This document shows, piece by piece, positions 42,897 to 51,020 of a stretch of 64,000 nucleotides of DNA. The DNA is from Gracilimonas mengyeensis. GTDB lineage: Bacteria; Bacteroidota; Rhodothermia; Balneolales; Balneolaceae. A program made the translations under genes and the position numbers. The notes below the pieces were generated by a model, which was given only the letters and a program-made list of their open reading frames with translations, searched no databases and was not told where the DNA came from. How positions within the stretch are numbered: the first letter of the stretch is position 1; each line of letters begins with the position of its first letter. Location of the stretch: contig NZ_FXTP01000010.1 in NCBI RefSeq assembly GCF_900182705.1, positions 1 through 64,000 on the forward strand. Direction: 5' to 3'.

Positions 42897-43378
42897 AGGT
42901 TTATCCTCCTTTTAAATGATTTTATTTAAAGATCATCGGGTGTAACCCATTGTCGTTTTTTAATCGACATTTGTAATTATGCAACGGTTGTGCCAAATCT
43001 GAAAAGAATGATAAGCACCTGTCATTTTTGAAATACATATCAAAAAATGACAAACAGGAAATGAAAAACCGTCAGTGTGAGATGGTGACAACAGGTAATT
43101 TATTTACTTTTTTTAAGTATAACTTTGTTAATAAAGCTCCGTAGTGGGCAAGAACACGTACAGTTCTTCACGGCTTCTTCATTGCCAGGATTTATATTTG
43201 TCGCTGAATATAAAACCGAGTAGTAGAAGTAGTTTAAAACAGCAGAGGCGGAACTGACGGGGGATGCAGTGAAGTTAGCAATTTCCTTGACTTCCTTTTA
43301 GCCATTTCCCTCTTTTAGACGTATATTTTAAACCTACTTACTCACTCATAAAATTGAATTTTAAATAGGAAAAATATT
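42897..43378. other. Divergent regulatory region of hsp20 and the aldolase gene
   Basis: These 482 bp hold no supported gene. From hsp20 outward they carry its Shine-Dalgarno, an inverted repeat at 43018-43058 and a second smaller repeat AAGAAC-N7-GTTCTT (43150-43168). Near the aldolase is an ACTCACTCAT element (43340-43349), also present before ilvB and ilvD. A CIRCE element is not present. Confidence 0.55.
43018..43058. promoter_or_regulatory. Operator-like inverted repeat upstream of hsp20
   Basis: CCTGTCATTTTTGA and TCAAAAAATGACAAACAGG are inverted repeats (one T indel, one AA bulge) around an eight-base centre. The length suits a dimeric regulator or an RNA hairpin. It lies between the divergent hsp20 and aldolase genes. 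Confidence 0.45.
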
Positions 43379-44455
43379 ATGGCACTTGGAATTAGTAGCA
43401 TAGAAGAACTTTTGGGAGACGAAGCATCGGATCTTTTAGATCATGAATGTAAAACCATTAGCAAAGACCGGCTGATACAACCTTCCGCCAATTATGTAGA
43501 TGACGTTTGGTACCACTCTGACCGAAACAACCGCGTGCTTCAAAATTTGCAGCGTTTGCTCAACAATGGCCGACTGGGTGGAACTGGATATTTGTCTATT
43601 CTTCCTGTGGATCAAGGCATTGAGCACTCTGCAGGCGCTTCATTTGCTAAAAACCCGGATTACTTTGATCCAGAAAATATTGTTAAGCTGGCCATCGAAG
43701 CTGGTTGTAATGCAGTGGCATCTACTTTTGGAGCCTTAGCTTCAGTTTCTCGTAAGTATGCCCACAAGATTCCATTTGTGGTAAAAATCAATCACAACGA
43801 GTTATTGACCTATCCAAATACGTTTGACCAAATCATGTTTGGTACTATTGACCAGGCTTATGATATGGGAGCTGCTGCGGTAGGTGCTACTATCTATTTT
43901 GGTTCTGATGAATCCAATCGCCAGATTGTTGAAGTGGCCAAAGCCTTTGAATATGCACATGAATTAGGCATGGCTACTATTTTGTGGTGCTACACCCGAA
44001 ACAGTGCTTTTAAAGTAGATGGCGTTGATTACCACTCTTCAGCTGACCTTACCGGTCAAGCCAACCACATTGGTACTACTCTTGGCGCTGATATTATCAA
44101 GCAAAAGCAGCCAACCAACAACGGTGGCTACAAAGCATTGAACGCCGGCGATTCCAGCTATGGTAAACTGGACGAGCGTATTTACTCTGAGCTTACCAGC
44201 GACCACCCAATCGATCTGACCCGTTACCAGGTAGCTAATACCTTTATGGGACGTGCCGGTTTGATTAACTCTGGTGGAGCATCCGGTGATAATGATTTTG
44301 CCGATGCCGTTAAAACTGCCATTATCAACAAACGTGCCGGTGGAATGGGCCTGATTAGTGGCCGTAAAGCATTCCAGCGTCCAATTGGTGAAGGCGTTAA
44401 ACTTCTGAATATGATTCAGGATGTATACCTTAACGACGAAATCACGTTGGCTTAA
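43379..44455 (+). CDS. fbaB: Class I fructose-bisphosphate aldolase (DhnA/FbaB type)
   Basis: This Schiff-base aldolase of glycolysis and gluconeogenesis has 358 residues. It begins [16 protein letters not shown], and [17 protein letters not shown] and [13 protein letters not shown] are characteristic of the archaeal-type class I enzyme; the Lys of [12 protein letters not shown] is the likely Schiff base. RPIGEG-like phosphate binding appears as [14 protein letters not shown] near the end. The GAGGCNAVA-like central strand is [13 protein letters not shown]. It is monocistronic, with a long regulatory 5' region and a strong terminator. Confidence 0.93.
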   Translation: MALGISSIEELLGDEASDLLDHECKTISKDRLIQPSANYVDDVWYHSDRNNRVLQNLQRLLNNGRLGGTGYLSILPVDQGIEHSAGASFAKNPDYFDPENIVKLAIEAGCNAVASTFGALASVSRKYAHKIPFVVKINHNELLTYPNTFDQIMFGTIDQAYDMGAAAVGATIYFGSDESNRQIVEVAKAFEYAHELGMATILWCYTRNSAFKVDGVDYHSSADLTGQANHIGTTLGADIIKQKQPTNNGGYKALNAGDSSYGKLDERIYSELTSDHPIDLTRYQVANTFMGRAGLINSGGASGDNDFADAVKTAIINKRAGGMGLISGRKAFQRPIGEGVKLLNMIQDVYLNDEITLA

Positions 44456-44469
44456 TACACCTAATTAGT

Positions 44470-44506
44470 AAAAGCCTTACAGGATTTCCCTGTAAGGCTT
44501 TTTTTT
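44470..44506 (+). terminator. Intrinsic terminator of fbaB
   Basis: AAAAGCCTTACAGG and CCTGTAAGGCTTTT form a perfect 14-pair stem around ATTTC, followed by six more T. It starts 15 bp after the stop codon. Confidence 0.95.
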
Positions 44507-44539
44507 ATATAACTCCATTTTTCTTAGAAACACTATTTA

Positions 44540-45583
44540 TTGAGTTCTGAACCCCAAAATACCGGACGGCCACAAACTTTTTTTTCCAAGAAGTATCTCT
44601 TCATTTCCATCGCCCTTAGTATTTTAACTATGGCCGGGGTTATTTACTATACGTACACGCCGGGGGTACTGCATCACCTAAAACCAAAACGGTTGCCAGG
44701 CTTGGGGATCGCGTTGGTTGTATCATTATTACGAGTATGGTTTTTGGCCGCAAAAATTCGGTTTTTATCTGAAAAGAAACTGGATTGGATGGCCTCTACA
44801 CGGGTGGTTTTAGCCTGGGATTTTACCTCTGCTGTCACACCCTCTACCATTGGCGGCGCCCCCATGGCCACTTATGCCATGACCAAAGAAGGATTGAAGC
44901 TGGGGGATGCCGGCGCCATAATTTTATACGGAGTTTTGCTGGATCAATTGTGGTTCGCTATGGCCATTCCTATTCTATTATTTGCAGGGATTTTTTATGA
45001 AGTAGTACCTGCTGAGATTGGCCTTGTCGGCGATGTGTCGATGGGGCTGTTGTATGTGGGTTTGTTAAGTTATGCCAGCGTGCTGGCGTATGGCGTGTTG
45101 GTAAATCCGGCGGCCATCAAAAAAATTGTGAAAGTAGTTTTCAAGTTGCCCCTGCTGCGCCGTATGAGTGACAAGATTGAAGTAGAGGCTGAGAACCTGG
45201 AGCAATATGCTGAACAGCTCCGAAGAAAACCCCTCAGTTTTTTATTGAAGGCCTTTTTCCTTTCCACGATGTCCTGGTTATGCCGTATTGCTTTACCTAC
45301 CATTGTGGTGTTAAGTTTACTCCCCGCTCCTGAGATTTTATCCGTGCTGCGTAGTTTAGCGATGAACCTGGCTTTTCTGGTGGTTCCTACTCCTGGCGGA
45401 AGTGGAGGGGTGGAAGGTTTGTTTGTACTATTCCAGGGTCCTTTGATTACACGAGAAGGATTTATTGGACTGGCCGTATTTGTTTGGCGCATCATCAGCT
45501 ACTACATTAGTATTGGCTTAGGCATGATGGCCACTACCTGGTATGTAAACCAAAAGGTAGTAGAAATACAGGCACAGGATTAA
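44540..45583 (+). CDS. YbhN/LPG-synthase TM-domain (UPF0104) membrane protein
   Basis: A 347-residue protein with about eight membrane helices, related to the flippase domain of lysylphosphatidylglycerol synthase (PF03706). Typical blocks are SAVTPSTIGGAPMATYAM and the late VVPTPGGSGGVEG. It lacks the cytosolic synthase domain, so it is a stand-alone transporter-like protein, possibly moving lipids or glycolipids. The start is TTG at 44540; the next ATG is 30 residues later, inside the first helix. It follows fbaB across a terminator. Confidence 0.84.
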   Translation: MSSEPQNTGRPQTFFSKKYLFISIALSILTMAGVIYYTYTPGVLHHLKPKRLPGLGIALVVSLLRVWFLAAKIRFLSEKKLDWMASTRVVLAWDFTSAVTPSTIGGAPMATYAMTKEGLKLGDAGAIILYGVLLDQLWFAMAIPILLFAGIFYEVVPAEIGLVGDVSMGLLYVGLLSYASVLAYGVLVNPAAIKKIVKVVFKLPLLRRMSDKIEVEAENLEQYAEQLRRKPLSFLLKAFFLSTMSWLCRIALPTIVVLSLLPAPEILSVLRSLAMNLAFLVVPTPGGSGGVEGLFVLFQGPLITREGFIGLAVFVWRIISYYISIGLGMMATTWYVNQKVVEIQAQD

Positions 45584-45593
45584 TTTTGATCAC

Positions 45594-45665
45594 AGATCTG
45601 TCAGGTTTTGTAAAGTACAGTCTTATCAACCGGATTATTTACTAAAAACCTTACAGGTCTTTGCC
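45594..45665. repeat. Decayed ACCTGTCAGG palindrome before radA
   Basis: AGATCTGTCAGGTTTTG and AAAAACCTTACAGGTCT are an imperfect inverted repeat separated by about 36 bases. It is the same type as the intact hairpin at 22542-22577. It lacks a T tract. Confidence 0.45.
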
Positions 45666-45692
45666 TGCTAATTGAACATCGATTAAATATCT

Positions 45693-47030
45693 ATGGCAAA
45701 AACCAAAACTCAGTACGTTTGTTCTAATTGCGGATATGTCTCCCCAAAATGGAATGGTAGCTGCCCTCAATGTGGCAAATGGAATACCTTTGAAGAGCAA
45801 ACGATCTCCAAAAAATCATCCTCCAGTCATAAAGCCAAGGTGGAAGGATTAGATACTTCAACATCACCCCAAAAACTGGATGATGTTGAAACCTCTGAGA
45901 AGACACGATTCAAGAGCAATATTTCTGAACTGGACCGCGTATTAGGCGGCGGTTTTTTACCAGGCTCCTATGTGCTAATTGGCGGTGAACCGGGCGTGGG
46001 GAAGAGTACACTTACTTTGCAAATAGCTAAATCCAATCCCGAATTATCCATTTTGTATTGTGCCGGAGAAGAATCCGCCGGGCAGATAAAGCAGCGAGCT
46101 TCCCGTTTGGGCGTTGATTCCGATAAACTGCTGGTGTACAACGAAACGCAGGTAGATACCATCATCGCGGAAGCCCAAAAAATGCAGCCCGACCTGCTGA
46201 TAGTGGATTCCATACAAACGGTATACCGAACCGAATTGTCGAGCATGCCGGGCAGTATCCAGCAGGTGAAGGAGTGTGCGGCTTTGTTTCAGCAGCTTTC
46301 CAAAAAGAAGAATATCACCACGCTGGTGATTGGGCATGTGACCAAAGAAGGTGACATTGCAGGTCCTCGGGTGCTGGAGCATATGGTGGACACCGTGCTT
46401 CAGTTTGAGGGCGATAAGCAATATACCTATCGATTACTGCGAAGCCTGAAGAATCGCTTTGGAGCTGCCCAGGAAGTTGGTGTTTTTGAGATGAAATCGG
46501 ATGGCCTCAGCGAAGTATCCAATCCATCCGAGCTATTTATCTCCGACAAAACCTCCGGAGTAAGCGGCAATGCCGTGGTTTGTACGATGGAAGGTACACG
46601 TCCTTTGCTGATTGAAGTACAAGCCTTGGTGACCCCTTCGGCCTACGGCTCTCCCCAACGAACGGCGAATGGATTTGACCGCAATCGCCTGGCGCTGCTT
46701 CTGGCTGTGCTAGAGAAGCGAGTGGGGCGAAATTTTTCCAATCACGATGTGTATCTGAATATCGCCGGTGGTTTTAGGTTGAATGATCCTGCAGGAGATC
46801 TCGGCGTGTGCTGTGCACTAGTTTCCAGCCTGATGGATGATGCCGTATCTTCAAAAATGGCTTTTATCGGAGAAGTGGGGCTGGGGGGAGAAATCCGTTC
46901 GGTACCTCATCTTGAACAGCGTGAGCGGGAAGCGCGGAAATTGGGTTATGAACAGATTGTGTTACCCGGATCCAAACAAAAAAAGGGAATTCGGTATTTA
47001 CATGAGGCCATAAAAAAAGCCCTCGGCTAA
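45693..47030 (+). CDS. radA: DNA repair protein RadA
   Basis: A RecA-like, hexameric branch-migration helicase of 445 residues. It has an N-terminal C4 zinc finger (CSNCGYVSPKWNGSCPQCGKWNTFEE), Walker A GGEPGVGKSTL, Walker B LLIVDSIQ and the RadA-specific LKNRFG motif. A C-terminal Lon-like domain has DVYLNIAGGFRLNDPAGDL. All diagnostic parts are complete. It is monocistronic. The last codons overlap a hairpin that terminates the convergent rpsU gene. Confidence 0.97.
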   Translation: MAKTKTQYVCSNCGYVSPKWNGSCPQCGKWNTFEEQTISKKSSSSHKAKVEGLDTSTSPQKLDDVETSEKTRFKSNISELDRVLGGGFLPGSYVLIGGEPGVGKSTLTLQIAKSNPELSILYCAGEESAGQIKQRASRLGVDSDKLLVYNETQVDTIIAEAQKMQPDLLIVDSIQTVYRTELSSMPGSIQQVKECAALFQQLSKKKNITTLVIGHVTKEGDIAGPRVLEHMVDTVLQFEGDKQYTYRLLRSLKNRFGAAQEVGVFEMKSDGLSEVSNPSELFISDKTSGVSGNAVVCTMEGTRPLLIEVQALVTPSAYGSPQRTANGFDRNRLALLLAVLEKRVGRNFSNHDVYLNIAGGFRLNDPAGDLGVCCALVSSLMDDAVSSKMAFIGEVGLGGEIRSVPHLEQREREARKLGYEQIVLPGSKQKKGIRYLHEAIKKALG

Positions 47031-47044
47031 AGGCCTGAGGGCTT
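47012..47044 (-). terminator. Terminator of rpsU inside the 3' end of radA
   Basis: AAGCCCTC and GAGGGCTT flank GGCTAAAGGCCT, itself a small palindrome. The A run at 47012-47018 becomes a U tract only on minus. It is 23 bp after the rpsU stop and overlaps the last radA codons (47012-47030). Confidence 0.8.
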
Positions 47045-47066
47045 GCAAAAATAGTGACTTCGTAGT

Positions 47067-47261
47067 TTAGAAGTTATCGCGCTGTCGGCGACGCTGCTCA
47101 CGTTTGGCTTTTTTCAAAGCTTCGCGACGTTCAAAAGATGGCTTTTTGTACTGCTGACGATCTTTGTATTCGTTGAGAACACGTGATCGGGTTACCAGTT
47201 TCTTAAAGCGATTAATCGCGCGGTCAACACTTTCGTTGTCTTTTACTTCTACTCCTAACAT
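47067..47261 (-). CDS. rpsU: Small ribosomal subunit protein bS21
   Basis: A 64-residue protein of the 30S platform, near the anti-Shine-Dalgarno. The sequence GVEVKDNESVDRAINRFKKLV followed by the basic RREALKKAKREQRRRQRDNF tail is typical. Upstream, AAAGGATG (about 17 to 10 bases before the ATG) gives a moderate Shine-Dalgarno. bS21 length and charge fit Bacteroidota. It is monocistronic and convergent with radA. Confidence 0.97.
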   Translation of the reverse strand: MLGVEVKDNESVDRAINRFKKLVTRSRVLNEYKDRQQYKKPSFERREALKKAKREQRRRQRDNF

Positions 47262-47370
47262 GAAGTATCACATCCTTTCTTTTAATTTTATTCCCATTAT
47301 TGGGAGCCCTAAATATACACACTTGAAGTGAGAATTGGAAATAGGGTGATTCGCAAATTGTTTGCTGCTA

Positions 47371-47670
47371 TTATTTGCCCTTTGTGCCTTTTCCGCCACC
47401 GCCAAAAATGATCATGGCGCCTAAGAGGAAGCCAAAGTCGTACCAGTGGCCGCTGTTGTTGATGGCATAAACGGCAACGTCATCTTGAAACAGGCTGACG
47501 ATGAAGCTGAAGGGAGCTATGAAACCGTGCAGCAATCCATACCAAAAGCCGTAGGTTTGCCCGGTAAGGCATTCTTCCACTGGGACTACATTAGCGCAGG
47601 ATGAAAACAGTATAACAATGAATAGCAGAATGATCGAATTTCGGAGCAGGGGAGAGTATGAGCGTTTCAT
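47371..47670 (-). CDS. Small lipoprotein-like membrane protein
   Basis: A 99-residue protein with a lipoprotein-type signal (IILLFIVILFSSC, lipobox FSSC), then a hydrophobic GFWYGLLHGFIAPFSFIVSLF and a second membrane stretch near WYDFGFLLGAMIIFGGGGKG. The GFWYGLLHGFIAPFSF..DD block followed by WYDFGFLLG is a conserved pattern I know from small uncharacterised bacterial proteins. Function unknown. It is alone on its strand between rpsU and the RsbRD_N-like gene. Confidence 0.68.
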   Translation of the reverse strand: MKRSYSPLLRNSIILLFIVILFSSCANVVPVEECLTGQTYGFWYGLLHGFIAPFSFIVSLFQDDVAVYAINNSGHWYDFGFLLGAMIIFGGGGKGTKGK

Positions 47671-47856
47671 GAGTTCAGGGTTTATTTAAAGTTGACGTCA
47701 TTATGTGGGGATACCCATTAAAGCCACTACGCTTTATCATGCGAAAAGTTGGTGTTGATTGTGTGAAGAAGGGCCTGAGAAATGCCTAAAAAGGCCGCTT
47801 CATTAGATGTTCACATAAATAGGACTCATTTAAGAGATTCTCTATCAAATAATTAA

Positions 47857-48321
47857 ATGGAGCTGAACATGAATTTGAACAATTTGCTGCGTTCAGACCG
47901 GCAAGAGATTATAGATTGGGCTTCTGAATCTTTAGCCCGATGCCCGCTGAAACATTATCGGGAAAGCGATCCGGAAGAAAATAAAGAGCGGCTTAGCCGG
48001 CTGTTTGATTTAGCCGAGTCTTGTATTCATACCAAAAACCTCATCCCCATGATGGAGTACTCCAAAAAAATAGGAGAAGAGCGCTATCGGCAGCATTTTG
48101 ATCTGGAAGAAGTACATGTAGCCTTCAATGTTCTGGAGGAAGCAATTTGGACCAAGATCACCGAAAAAGTAGAACCGAAGTATTATCCACAGGCATTTGG
48201 TATGGTAAGTACGGTGCTGGGCTTTGGCAAAGAAACCCTGGCGGTCACCTATGTTTCTCTCTCATCCCAAAAAGGAAAAATGAAAAGCCTGAACCTAAGC
48301 GGGATGTTTCAGAGTAGTTGA
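47857..48321 (+). CDS. RsbRD N-terminal-like domain protein
   Basis: A 154-residue cytosolic, wholly helical protein. The first part (LLRSDRQEIIDWASESLARC, then LFDLAESCIHTKNLIPMMEYSKKIGEERYRQHFDLEEVHVAFNVLE) resembles the RsbRD_N/non-heme globin-like domain used as a sensor in stressosome and histidine kinase proteins. Here it stands alone, with no STAS or kinase domain. No ligand residue is certain. The 5' region is 186 bp. Confidence 0.62.
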   Translation: MELNMNLNNLLRSDRQEIIDWASESLARCPLKHYRESDPEENKERLSRLFDLAESCIHTKNLIPMMEYSKKIGEERYRQHFDLEEVHVAFNVLEEAIWTKITEKVEPKYYPQAFGMVSTVLGFGKETLAVTYVSLSSQKGKMKSLNLSGMFQSS

Positions 48322-48388
48322 TAAGTGAGAGGATTAACTAGTACTCACTGACAAATCAGTGCAATCCCAAAATCCTTCAAATCTGTGA

Positions 48389-50803
48389 TCACTTAAGCTC
48401 CACAATCGTACAACCTGCCCCTCCGCGTTCAATAGGGGCCGTTTCATAGTGCTTCACATCATCGCGTTTCTCGAGGTATTTCTGAATCTGGGATCGTAAA
48501 ATGCCATCGCCTTTGCCGTGGATGATTTCCACCTGGTTCATATTTCGAAAGACGGCCCGGTCCAGGTATTGGGTCACTTCATGAATGGCATCGTCGGTTC
48601 GCAAGCCTCGAACTTCCAGGGAAGGCTTCACCAGACCACTGGTTAAATTGCTATCCCCAACAATCAGAGAAGAGCGCGCCTTCGCCTTTTTCTTCTTTTT
48701 CTTGGGTTGATCGACTTTTACAAGGTTCTTGTATTTGGTCTTCAATCGCAAACCGCCAGCTTGTACTACGGCATTTTTGCCATTCACCTCCACCAGTTCG
48801 CCTGTGGTATTTCCGTCTTTAAAACGCACCTGATCGCCTTCTTTGGGGGGATCGTCGCTAACCTGCTCCCGTTCTTCTTTCTTTTCCTCAATCTCCTGCA
48901 GAGAGCGGTCAATTTCCTTTTTCTCCTCATCCACTTCCTTGCGGATTTCCTTGATTTCATCTTTATCCGCTTTGTTCTGCTCTACTATCCGTTGTACAGC
49001 TTGTTCCACCCGTTGATTGGCCGAATCCATGATGGACTTCGCTTCCTTCAGTGCTTTCTCCCGGATTTTCTCCTTATCCTTTTCAATAGCCTGAATCTTA
49101 TTCTCAAACTTCTTGCGCTCGGATTCGGCCTTTTCCTGCAGCTTGGTGTATTTCTCTTTCAATTCGGCCGCCTGCTGAGACTTGGTTTCCAGCTCGGTAA
49201 TCAGCGATTCCATTTTGTTTTTGGCTTCACCCAAAAGTACGCGGGCCCGTTTCAGTACTTCTTCATTGAGCTCCATTCGCTGAGCAATCTCAAAGGCATA
49301 ACTGCTGCCCGGGATGCCCTTTTTAAATTTATAGGTGGGAGATAGCGTGGCCTGATCAAATTCCATGGAGCCATTGACCGCCATCTCATGCTCATGAGCA
49401 AAAACCTTTAACGAACCGTGGTGGGTAGTGACAATCACCTTACAATCATCTTCCAACATGCGCTCGATGAACGACTGAAAGAGCGCGCCGCCTTCTTCCG
49501 GATCGGTTCCTGCTGCGGCTTCATCAATGAGAACCAGGCTGCCTGCTTCAAAACGGTTGATGGTTTCCCGCATCCACTGCAAGCGGGAGGAGAAGGTACT
49601 CAAATCATTCTCAATGGATTGATCATCACCTAAATCCACGAAGATTCCTGAAAAGATGGGGATTTCTGAGGTAGGATCCGCAGGCACTCCAAAGCCGGAT
49701 TGCATCATCAGGGCCAACAGTCCTACCGTTTTCATGGCCACCGACTTACCGCCGGCATTGGGACCGGTAATCATCAGGCAGCGCTCGTCTTCTTCCATTT
49801 TCAGGAACAGTGGTACAATCTTCTCTCTGTTTTCCTCTTTGCGAATATTGAGGTTTTTCAGCCTGAGGATGGGATTATACGCCTCTTTTATGCTCAGGTA
49901 ATTTTTCTCAGAGATGATGGGAATCAGCCCGTCCAGCTTTCGGGTGAGTTTGCCTTTGGCGGCAATCACATCAATTTCAGCCAAACACTCCAGATTTTGT
50001 TCGATATACTCAGCATTTTGGCGGATGTGCTTGGTGAGTTCTCTAAGAATGCGTTCAATTTCTCGCTGCTCTTCCGCTTCAAACTGGCGGATTTCGTTAT
50101 TCATGTTCAACGCTTCCACCGGTTCAATATAAACCGTCTGTCCACTGGCCGAGACATCATGCACAAAGCCCTGAAATTTTCGCTTAAATTCAGCCTGGAT
50201 TGGAATCACCATGCGACCGTTGCGGATAGTGGCTCCTTCATCGGAGGCCATGCCATCCTTGGATGCCTTGCTCATGGCCCGGTTGATGGTCGTCCGCAGG
50301 TCGCTTTTGCGTTTATTTAGTTTTCGGCGGATGGATTGGAGTTCGGTGCTGGCATCGTCCCGCAATTCCCCGTGTTCGGTAACTTTCCCTTTGATATGGC
50401 TTTCCAGCTCTTTCATGGGGATCAGGCCTTCAGAAACTCTCGTGAGTTGCGGATAAATTTCCGCCCTGGCCTTGAAGTACTTTTTCACATTCCGTGCAAT
50501 AGCACAAATTTTTAAAATGTCTACAAAAGCCGGGAGTGGAATCAGGCTGCCTTCTGCTTGTGAGGCAGACAGGTAATCCCTCACTTCCGGGAATTCAGTT
50601 AGTGGAAAAGGATCGGCATCGGCCAGAATGTCGAGCATTTCCTTGGTTTGCTCGGTAAGTAGCTGTACACGTTTGGGGTTAGAAGAGGGCTGCAGGGCTT
50701 CGAGTACTTCCTCAGAACGCACGGATTGTGTGAGTTCAAGGGCCGCTTCGCGGATGTGTTCAAAGCCTAATTTATCTAAAAGAGAATCGGGGTAACGTTT
50801 CAT
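48389..50803 (-). CDS. mutS2: Endonuclease MutS2
   Basis: This 804-residue MutS homologue suppresses recombination and/or rescues collided ribosomes. It has the clamp-core domain, the ATPase with Walker A TGPNAGGKSVAMKT and the signature DDQSIENDLSTFSSRLQW..DEAAAGTDPEEG. A long coiled coil (about 500-640) leads to a KOW-like segment and a C-terminal Smr nuclease domain (LEVRGLRTDDAIHEV, IHGKGDGILR). The mismatch-recognition domain I is absent, as in all MutS2. Monocistronic. Confidence 0.96.
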   Translation of the reverse strand: MKRYPDSLLDKLGFEHIREAALELTQSVRSEEVLEALQPSSNPKRVQLLTEQTKEMLDILADADPFPLTEFPEVRDYLSASQAEGSLIPLPAFVDILKICAIARNVKKYFKARAEIYPQLTRVSEGLIPMKELESHIKGKVTEHGELRDDASTELQSIRRKLNKRKSDLRTTINRAMSKASKDGMASDEGATIRNGRMVIPIQAEFKRKFQGFVHDVSASGQTVYIEPVEALNMNNEIRQFEAEEQREIERILRELTKHIRQNAEYIEQNLECLAEIDVIAAKGKLTRKLDGLIPIISEKNYLSIKEAYNPILRLKNLNIRKEENREKIVPLFLKMEEDERCLMITGPNAGGKSVAMKTVGLLALMMQSGFGVPADPTSEIPIFSGIFVDLGDDQSIENDLSTFSSRLQWMRETINRFEAGSLVLIDEAAAGTDPEEGGALFQSFIERMLEDDCKVIVTTHHGSLKVFAHEHEMAVNGSMEFDQATLSPTYKFKKGIPGSSYAFEIAQRMELNEEVLKRARVLLGEAKNKMESLITELETKSQQAAELKEKYTKLQEKAESERKKFENKIQAIEKDKEKIREKALKEAKSIMDSANQRVEQAVQRIVEQNKADKDEIKEIRKEVDEEKKEIDRSLQEIEEKKEEREQVSDDPPKEGDQVRFKDGNTTGELVEVNGKNAVVQAGGLRLKTKYKNLVKVDQPKKKKKKAKARSSLIVGDSNLTSGLVKPSLEVRGLRTDDAIHEVTQYLDRAVFRNMNQVEIIHGKGDGILRSQIQKYLEKRDDVKHYETAPIERGGAGCTIVELK

Positions 50804-50910
50804 TCAAAAATTTTGGGGTGATTGTGCTAACGCCCAAAGATAACGGTAAAAAAGAGGGGGATAAAGGGGGAGAGTGATATAGTAATATGGTGATTGGGTG
50901 AGTAAGTACT

Positions 50911-50938
50911 CGTTCCCAAGCAGGAGCTTGGGGACGAG
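50911..50938. repeat. Dispersed repeat R4, copy 4
   Basis: CGTTCCCAAGCAGGAGCTTG then GGGACGAG is a palindrome between mutS2 and the TonB receptor, in inverted sense relative to 11808. Confidence 0.65.
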
Positions 50939-51020
50939 GTTGAACGAGAAATTAATAATATGAGTAAACGGTTTTACATATAAACATATTTATGCAAAAT
51001 CATAATAAGCTTTTAGGAGC

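Noticed and set aside
42897-43378. CIRCE (HrcA) operator for hsp20
   Set aside because: No TTAGCACTC-N9-GAGTGCTAA sequence is present; the inverted repeat at 43018 is unrelated.
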